This document shows positions 56,133 to 64,000 of a stretch of DNA of 64,000 nt, piece by piece. The position numbers were made by a program, and so were the translations under genes. The stretch is taken from positions 5,682,969 through 5,746,968 of the forward strand of contig NC_092525.1 of assembly GCF_037038585.1 (NCBI RefSeq), read 5' to 3'. The notes under the pieces are model-generated. The model did no database searches and was not told the origin of the DNA. It saw only the letters and a list, made by a program, of their open reading frames with translations. Position 1 is the stretch's first letter; each line of letters begins with the position of its first letter. The stretch is from Patagioenas fasciata (lineage: Eukaryota > Chordata > Aves > Columbiformes > Columbidae).

Positions 56133-58564
56133 CCGAGCGCGGTCACGCAGCGCCCCCGGGCCCCGCAGCGCGGGCGCTTTTTCTTGACCCGTGGGCAGCC
56201 TGAGCTCCCCGAACGCGCTTTCCCAGAGCCGCGCACATGGCAGACACACTGATAAAAGATAATAGCCCGACATTGCTAAAATGTGTTTTTTTCCTAAAGA
56301 TGCCTTCTGTCCTAATAAAATACATTGCCTCTCCCTGTGCCCCGTGTCTTGTCTGCAGCAGTAACTCGGCTCGCCCGCAGCTGTGGCAGCTCTGCTGCTG
56401 CTACAGGGTCAGTTCCAGCCCTTACCCTCGGCTGAGCAGCAGCCGGGCAGGCGCTGCTGCTCTGGGCGCTGCGCATCCTTCAGGAACGGTTCTCAAACGA
56501 TCCTGTGCAACGATGTCCAGAGCCAGGACCCCGCGACGGGGGGACAGGAGCACACGGCCGGGCCCGTCCCGGCTCGGGGCTGTTTCCGCAGTCGCTGTGA
56601 GCTGATCCGTGAGCTGGAACCAACCTCCCCATGCCCCGGCCCGGCCCTTTGTCCCCGGCTTTCCCAGGGCAGCGCAGCGGGCTGGGTCACACCAACTGTT
56701 CTCTGCCGGCACCACCCAGCCGGGTCACCTGTGTCTGCGGTTGTGGGGACACCCCACGGGCTCCCTGGAAACGGACATCACAGCACTGAGAGGGGGCATT
56801 CAGGAGCCTCTGCGCTTTTGGGTTGGTTTGTTTGGGGTTTTTTTCCTTTTGTTGTTTTGATCGTTAGCTTCTTGTTGTTGGTTGGTTTGTTTTTAAGCTG
56901 TTACTCTATATAGCTCATCCATGGTGCTTATAGAGCATGGGTAAATCTACCCTGCTTCCTCACAGGAGACAACCATCTCGCTTTACAACAGGTGATTGAA
57001 TCTGCTATAGAAAAGTTCAACCACCTCCTGTACAGCAAAGGATAAAAGAAAGTATGGATTTTTGTTGCATCTAATCCACAATGCAAGTACCCATTAACAA
57101 TACATTCAAATATTCACAGTGAAGGTAGTTCCTGGCACGATTGTATTAGCATTCTTACTATTTTACGGGAGAAACACAGGGCACAGCTGATTTTGCCCAC
57201 GTGCAGCGCAGTGATCACACGGGTGCGGTGAACCGGGTGGAAGGCCCTAGAAAAGGAAAATCAGCCTCCGTGTGCAGGGCCAAAACAGAAATCCTTTTCA
57301 AACTGTGCCATTTTAAAAAGCTACCAGGGGTATAAAGCAGAAAAAAGAGCAGTGAATGTGTATAATGACACAATTTGATGGTTTTCCAGTTTCATGATGT
57401 GCTCTTTTACTAACAGTGTCTGCTGGAGTGGATACCCTGGACACCAACAAGCGGGTCCTGGTGCTGTGCCCATGGTGATTCATCCACTGTGGCCGTGGGT
57501 GTCAGGCCCTGATACAATAGACACAAAACCTTGGGAGGGAGGTGATCACAGTAGAACGCTTAAAGATAATGAGCTAGCAGACTTGATTTAATCTTTACTT
57601 AAAAATACACATGGCTGCTGTCTTTTCTACAGTTTAGGTAGGACAGGCTCCAATATCTCTATGAATTACAATACATGACAAAAATTAAAGGGGGAAAGCT
57701 TTATTTTTACAATGGTAAATACAGTCTAAATCAATTTGGGAAACAGGTAAAGGGGTGTAGCAAATGAGGCACAGACGATCCTGTTTTATCTCAGAAGGCT
57801 TTGGCGTATTTACAGCTTTAGGCACAGCGTGTCCAATCCCGTATAAAATGCACTGTCCATACCAAGTCAGCCTGTCCCCCGATATAAGGACATCAGGATG
57901 CCACCCTGCATTCACCAAGGGACAATCCTGATCTAATGTTCTCTGTGTATTCTACACCAATATCTGTTCGTCAACAAACCTTTTACTGGTTTCAATTTCT
58001 TTCCCTGATTATTCTTTTTCAAATACAATGCGTATGTAACATTTTGTATTGTGTAATATGCATTATATAATAGACAATATATGATTTAAAACATATCTCA
58101 TTATATATTACATGTAGTGCATTACTATACTACACATCTCGGGTATACCCACCCAGACCTGTGCAGCATATTAATATTATTTACAGTGGCCACCATTAAT
58201 TACAATATTCCCTGGTTGCTGTTCCCCAGGGAGTCAAACGATCCTTTTCCACTGTCACAAAATACAGCCCGGGCGGGATTTCTTCCGAATCGCTCCTGTC
58301 CCTTGTCCACTACCTATTTCACAATCACAATAACAGACAATTGGTTAACCGTAAGTATTGGACTATAAAATCACCCGAGACACAAGTAACAACAGATCAC
58401 TAAAGACACAAACAATTGTACAATTGCTAAGGCACAAACAGCAAAATCACTAAAGGTACCTTTATCAAATTACTGTTCCCTTGTTTTTCTCTTTTATTTA
58501 TTGTTTTCTCATTTTCCTCTTTAGTTTTTTATTTCTTTTTAATTTACCCAATTTACCAAAACGC

Positions 58565-58920
58565 GCAGACCCAACGCGCTGGTGTCGCCCACGTCTCGCG
58601 CAGGCAGCCTGCAAACAAACCAGACAATGAAAGTGCCTTATCTCATTGATGGGGTTTTACCCACGTCCCGAGCTGGCCCGAGGATCCGTGATCCCTTCCG
58701 GGAATTGCCCGGTGCCGGCACAAGGTCCCAGAGATCCTGGGGTCCACGGGAGGTCAGGCAGATTATCCCATCCTCGTCGCCAGAAAACGATACCGAAAAG
58801 TCGGCAAACAGACTCTTTAACATGGTTTTGAAAGTGTTAAAAAGCAGGCACTTTTATTACGGCGCGCTGGGCACTCGGGGGATCGCTCCTCTAATCCAGC
58901 GTGCGTTCCGCTTTCCTCTG
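58565..58920 (-). mobile_element. Retroviral fragment B, copy 2
   Basis: Counterpart of 11190-11545. The LTR end is at 58788 and the primer-site-like sequence at 58765-58782. Confidence 0.5.
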
Positions 58921-58934
58921 GTTTTACATATCCT

Positions 58935-60935
58935 GGAACTCCTGAAACAGCAAAACACGCCAACCACTGTTTACAGACGTCCCGTGCTCTTTCACCAGTG
59001 CGTGCAGCCGCAACGAGAAATCTGGAATGAGCGTCTACAGAAACACGTACGTATTTACCCACTTCAGAACAACGCGTTACATCAGCTGGCCGTACTTGTC
59101 AGTAATCCCTCCTGGATTAACACCCTCTTTGGATGGCACGGGTGCCGACTGTTGGCAATCAGGGCAGGACATAAGAACGCTCCTGGCCTGATCCGTTGTA
59201 ATTTGAAATTGTCGTTTTAACGACTTTGCATTCTGGTGAAAGAGTTTATGTGATAATTTAGCTTGCTCCAAGGCTTTAGGCACAGTAAGCGGCACAGCTC
59301 GTGCATCGGCCCTCCTATTGCCTTCCGCAAGAGGTCCTGGAAGGGCAGCGCGAGAGCGGATGTGCGCTGCATAAAAACCATGACGTCTATGATTTATTAG
59401 GAACCATAGCATTCTCAATTCAGCCATCAAAAGAGGATTATCCTCTTCCTTCAGAAAAGAAGCTTCCAGGCGGTTAAGTATGCCAGCTGCATAATATGAG
59501 TCAGTTACAACATTCAAAGGCTCATTACAGAACACTCAAAAGTGATCCTAACAGCTGTCAGCTCAAGAACTTGTTTGACCCCTGGTCTCCTTTTTCTACC
59601 TTGTGTTTGGAACACTGGGTATCTGAGTTTAGCCACGTAATTACAACTTTACGTGAGCGACCAAAGGCATCAGTAAATACAGTCTTGTCACTTACTGGTC
59701 GTTGCTGACAGCAGCATTTGCCCTACAATGGTAAATTACCAATTTCAGCCCACAGTTTATGTTGGGGGTAATAAACTGATATGTTCCCTGCATATGTTGC
59801 CAATGCAATCTGGAAATTCACATCTTCAGTTAATTACCATTGCAAATTCTCCTTTGTTGTAGGAATAAATATACATTCAAAGTCTGTCCCATACATAGCA
59901 TACAAACATTCTCTGCCTTTAATTATTGGGTTTGCATACATTTCTTTTATTATCCAAACTGTTTTCATTGGTGTGTGAGCTAGAAAAACCCATTCCAACT
60001 CTTAAAGAATCACTTAATGACTTGTCCCATTGAAACGGTACTGCAAACGGTTGGACGGTATTGGCTATGAGTGCCAGCCAAACTGGCAGCTGCAAATTGC
60101 GTCCCCATCCCTATTTTTGTTCAACAGCATCGAATACTTTCTATATGGCCTGCTGAGCTTTGTCATCCAATACCTGAGTAGACAATAAATTCAGGTCTCC
60201 TTTCAAAAGTGTAAAAAGTAGACACAGTTCCTCTGTGGCAATGCCCAAAATAGGTCGGAGCCAATTTATGGCTCCTAGCAATTTTGTAAGTCATTTAAGG
60301 TCATGATATTATGGAATTTAAGAGTTACTGGCTAAGGAATGATTTCTTGTTCTGTTATTTGCCACCCCAAATATTTCCATGGAGCAGTTTTCTGAATTTT
60401 TTCTTGTGCAATTTGTAATCTAGCCTTTTGTATAGCGTTACATAGGACTTGCATTACTTGTTGTAGTTCCTGCTCTTATAACATGACAAGCAAGATATCA
60501 TCCATATAACGACAGATACAAGCTGCGGGGTACAGCTTCCTCACAGGTTGTACAGCTGCTGCAACTACTGTCTTGCAAATGGTTGGACTATTTCTCATCC
60601 CTTGTGGTGATACCACCCAATGCTATCTCTTCATAGGCTCCTCTTGATTAAGTGAAGGAACACAAAATGCAAATCTGGGGGCATCCTCAGGATGTAGCAA
60701 GGTGGCACAGGTGTCCATGCCATAATTTTGATTTCACCTTGATAATCAGAGTCAATTACTCCAGGTAAAACAAACAAACCCAATTTGGTAGTAGATGATC
60801 AACCTATTAACAAAGCATGCACACTAGGCACTAAAGGCCCCCACACTCCTCTGGGAATAACCAATACCACAGCAGTAATTAATTATCATCACTGACGGGC
60901 TGGCAGCCAAGTCCAGCCCTGCACTTCCAGCTGTT
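58935..60935 (-). pseudogene. pol: pro-pol remnant of retrovirus A, copy 2
   Basis: dUTPase-like, reverse transcriptase (YMDD), RNase H and N-terminal integrase segments lie in the same order and with the same breaks as in copy 1. Confidence 0.75.
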
Positions 60936-60974
60936 CCAGGGAAGAGATCTCGGGTCATGAGTTTAGACTTGAAT

Positions 60975-62555
60975 TTATTTGATGGGGGCGGGGGAAGTCC
61001 TGTCCCCCACCTCCTGGGAAGGGTTAATTGGCTCCCCCTTTACATTAATCCTTGAATGATGTTCACTCACACAGTGCTTGCCCTTTCCCCATTTTGGACG
61101 ACCTCTAGGAGGTACAGCCTTCGAAGTCTGGCGTGCATACTTTGTGTAATCTTTCTTTACACGACCCAGTGTCCCACAACAAAAACAATTCGATTTCAGT
61201 TCTGTTCCCAATACTTGTAACTGTGCTGCTAAAGCAGCAGCTAGAGAGCTGGTATAATGTTCAGTTGACTTATGTTTTGACACACTCTCATATCTGCTAT
61301 AGTACACCTTTCCCTATTCCCCAAATCCTGCAACACACGCTGACAATCAGCATTAGCATTCTCAAAAGCCAATTATTTTAGTAACAACTCATGCGCTGTG
61401 TCATTATCAATTTGTCTCTCCAAAGCAGTTTGCAAGCGGTCTAAAAACAGCGCATAAGGTTCCTGTGATCCTTGCAAGATTTTTGAAAAGGACGTATTGG
61501 CATCTCTCCCAACCTCCAGTAACTTCCGAACCACTTTCATTGCTAGTTTTGCTATTACACCACATATATATCTCTCTGGGTTACGCAACTTGATTATCTG
61601 GCAAAGCGTGGGCACATTCCCCAGCTAAAGGACTGCAATCAATCCATCTCATCCGATATGCATTATCAACGGTCTCTGTAGTACAGTTCTCCCAAAAATC
61701 AGATAACTACTAGTCAATATACTGTACGGTTAAGATCATTTTCAACAAAGAACGCCAGTCATGTGGAGTAAGTTCGTAAGAGGAGCTTAATGCTTCAAAA
61801 ATGTATAACAAATGATAAAGTAACCCCATTTTCTTTAGCTAATGTTGGTAATTCCTTTACAACATCATACGGTAGCTGCTGAAAGCCTGGAGATTGCTGT
61901 TCACAACAGATCACTGGCCATGCCGTAACCACTTTCGAGTCTCCTGTTTTCAAAGCCTCTTCTCTACCTTTATCCCACATGGTTTAATTAGTGTGCACTT
62001 TCGGTTGCAAAGTAACATCCGGGGGGAATAAATCAGGCTCTTACTCTGGGTCCGTCGGGCCAGGATCAAGGGGCTTGTCAGGCGACTCCCACAAACCATC
62101 ATTTGCCAAAAGTGTTCACTGTAGTGTACATGCAGGGGCTTTGTTATCAGCCAATCCTTTATCCACTACTACATCTGTGGTCAGTGCATTTTTGCCTAAT
62201 CTATCTACAGGATCCCCCTCCTTCCCTGGCAAGGGAGGAGCAGAAGGTTCACAATTAGTTGCAACCCGCGCAACTACTTCCTTCTGAGTCGCTATTAAAG
62301 CAGACATAATTTTTGCCCAAGTAGATAAATATTCACAAGCAGCTTTATCTCCAGTTGCTGCCTGTTCATATAATTCTCGTTCAACTTTCTGCCATGCCTC
62401 CAACTAAAATGTACCAGTTGTAGGAAAGTCCAGCACATGATCAGCAAGCCTTTCTTATAAAGTCATTAATCGGACTACTGGTACATTGTGATTTTGCTTT
62501 CTTAATAAAAGTTGAAGGACATCTAGGGTTTGTTTGGTTCAAGGGATAACTTCCC
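60975..62555 (-). pseudogene. gag: gag remnant of retrovirus A, copy 2
   Basis: Counterpart of 13600-15180. The zinc-knuckle His position is Arg here and Cys in copy 1, consistent with successive changes at one codon. Confidence 0.75.
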
Positions 62556-63174
62556 TCCTATGGTTCCAAATTGCTCATCTTTTCTTGCTGATGGGCGCAC
62601 GCTGTGGTTTCTGTTTCCTGGCTCTGTTTCCCTGTCCTTGTTCAATTGGGCTTTGCCACCAGAACGGCTGCTGCCTTTACAGCCGCACTCAAAGTCCCTG
62701 TTCGGGTGCCATTTGTAGCGAATGTGGCACCGACTCTCTTTTAAGGTGAGACAAGAGACATTTGTTACAAACTCAGGTTTGCATTTATACTCGCTATGAT
62801 GCTTGCTCAAGCATTTGCTGATTTGGTAAGTTCGTCATAACATAAGTGATATATTGTTACTGCCATAAAAGCACCGTTGTCTATACCACAAGCTACCCCC
62901 GTCATCCCCCTTGATGTATCATTCCTGTACCAATCCCTCTGTCCTCGATGTATCACGTAGCATACAGTACTTGCTTCTTGTGTTATTCCACTAATGATTG
63001 TTCTCACGCTGTCAACTCCCACAGTTTCTCATAGGCCCAATGTCAGAATACTGCCACAATCACCTTTCTCCTTCCTTGAGCTCTCCTGACCTGCGGTTCC
63101 ACCACCGTTGTCTTCTTTCTTGATCCCTCTTGACTCACAGGTGCCCTCCAATCCTCTTTCTCGATCACTCTTCC

Positions 63175-64000
63175 TCACAGGTTCGCCTCCTTCCTTGCTT
63201 TTCCTTTGCACGCTGCTCCACCTGAAGAGAAACACACAGAGGACTGAGCTACATCAGCCCCAGGGCACTACAGTCAGACGGGGGCTGCATCTGGGGGATG
63301 ACACCTCCCCACACCCCACAGCGTGCCCGCCTTGCCTTGGCCCCGGCCCCTCACACCGCCCTTATCCTCAGCTCTGCCCCTCCGCTGCAGCACAGCTTCC
63401 GCACATGCCCTGCTCAGGCTGGACCCCAGTTTCATGGGTTAGAGATATCATAGCTCAGTACAAATCCCCACAGTCCTCACCTGCTGTTTGGTGCTTGCGG
63501 AGGGTCACACTCACTGTGCCCCAGGACACTGGCCCTGCCCGGCCCTGCGGGAGTGTCTGGAGCTGCCGCTGGCTGGTTCTCCAGCTTTAGCGTCACCCGC
63601 AGAAGCCCGCTCTCCTCAGCTCTGCACACCCATCCAGTTGCGCCGCCCAGGCAAAGTCAGCTTCACCCTCTGCTCTACACCTCACCTGCAAACAACCAAC
63701 TTTCAACTGACAACTGTCCAAAACCCACCGACAAACTCTCCAAATCTCAGCCTTTCGTTTGCAACTGCTGCCTCTAGTGCATCTCACAGACAAGCCTTCA
63801 AAATCCCCTCATCCTGCAATAACACTCCAGCACTGATCACCTGCGGGAACAACTACCACAATACCATGCAAACACCAACCAGTTCTGGCACGGAAATATC
63901 ACTTTCTCCTCAAGATTCCACCCGACACCAACTGCTGACAAACACGCTGTCCTCACCAAAGCCAAACGCTGCAACAACCAGCGACAACTCAAATTTGCGT
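63175..64000. repeat. Array unit 1 start in 47-kb copy 2
   Basis: This matches 15800-16627. The window ends at the start of the 84-codon frame region. Confidence 0.88.

Larger units (their letters stand above)
54412..56252. promoter_or_regulatory. Large CpG island, copy 2 (longer allele)
   Basis: Counterpart of 7190-8860 with about 171 bp of extra GC-rich sequence, in two blocks (54.73-54.86 and about 55.03-55.08 kb). Confidence 0.6.
58920..63058 (-). mobile_element. Degenerate class II endogenous retrovirus A, copy 2
   Basis: Counterpart of 11545-15683, with the same truncation and the same junction to fragment B. The 5' LTR is 62714-63058, the primer site 62694-62711 and YMDD 60497-60508. 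The same lost gag start codon is present, so these defects predate the 47-kb duplication. Confidence 0.8.
47199..64000. repeat. 47.2-kb tandem unit, copy 2 (cut by window end)
   Basis: This is collinear with 1-16627 in the same orientation. It ends in the sequence that precedes the first 57-bp array in copy 1. Differences include about 22 bp inserted near 54253, about 171 bp of net extra sequence in the CpG island at 54.7-55.1 kb, and a 15-bp loss near 57105. Confidence 0.93.

Noticed and set aside
1-64000. Avian sex-chromosome amplicon (for example the chicken Z amplicon or W multicopy genes)
   Set aside because: The layout fits, but I could not recognise any of the known gene families in the exon candidates, so it remains only a comparison.

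Overview
The window looks like a vertebrate nuclear amplicon, most likely avian. The evidence for a bird is indirect. There are CpG-island promoters with CTCF, NRF-1, octamer and CCAAT motifs. There are class II (betaretrovirus-like) endogenous retroviruses with a lysine-tRNA primer site and a dUTPase domain, and candidate genes are split into short exons. No prokaryotic gene organisation, rRNA, tRNA or CRISPR was seen, and no CR1-, Alu- or L1-like element was recognised by eye. No gene could be named with confidence.

The dominant feature is nested repetition. (1) A unit of about 47.2 kb is tandemly repeated: 1-47198 is one full period and 47199-64000 is the first 16.8 kb of the next, nearly identical apart from scattered substitutions and indels. 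(2) Inside the unit, 15.8-38.7 kb is a smaller tandem array of units of about 6.06, 7.03 and 8.63 kb plus a partial diverged fourth. (3) Each of the three complete smaller units carries a minisatellite with a 57-bp period (19 codons). It has expanded to about 22, 40 and 68 monomers, and this accounts for most of the length differences. (4) A second minisatellite of nine 52-bp monomers (38.75-39.2 kb) marks the right edge of the array, next to a CpG island.

Layout of the 47-kb unit. 0-0.7 kb: a candidate minus-strand exon with a well-formed polyadenylation signal. 1.0-1.6 kb: CpG island with a CTCF site, an NRF-1 site and an octamer cluster. 2.2-2.55 kb: AT-rich degenerate repeat. 3.1-4.0 kb: candidate minus-strand exons. 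4.3-5.15 kb: purine-rich tract. 5.2-6.2 kb: CpG island. 6.9-7.04 kb: candidate minus-strand coding exon. 7.2-8.9 kb: CpG island with two more CTCF sites and a tandem CCAAT/GC-box promoter array. 11.2-15.7 kb: two fused, degenerate minus-strand endogenous retroviruses. 15.8-38.7 kb: the smaller array, in which every complete unit also holds a short plus-strand retrovirus remnant with the same 6-bp target duplication. 39.2-40.0 kb: CpG island. 40.0-42.5 kb: candidate plus-strand exons ending in a polyadenylation signal. 42.6-47.2 kb: AT-rich, with weak minus-strand exon candidates.

Working model (inference): this is a multicopy, CTCF-punctuated amplicon or macrosatellite carrying remnants of one or two split genes that read outward from CpG islands. 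The minus-strand gene would cross the 47-kb unit junction. Multicopy avian sex-chromosome or heterochromatic amplicons are a sensible comparison, but the sequence alone does not place it. An assembly artefact, with two haplotypes joined in tandem, must be excluded.
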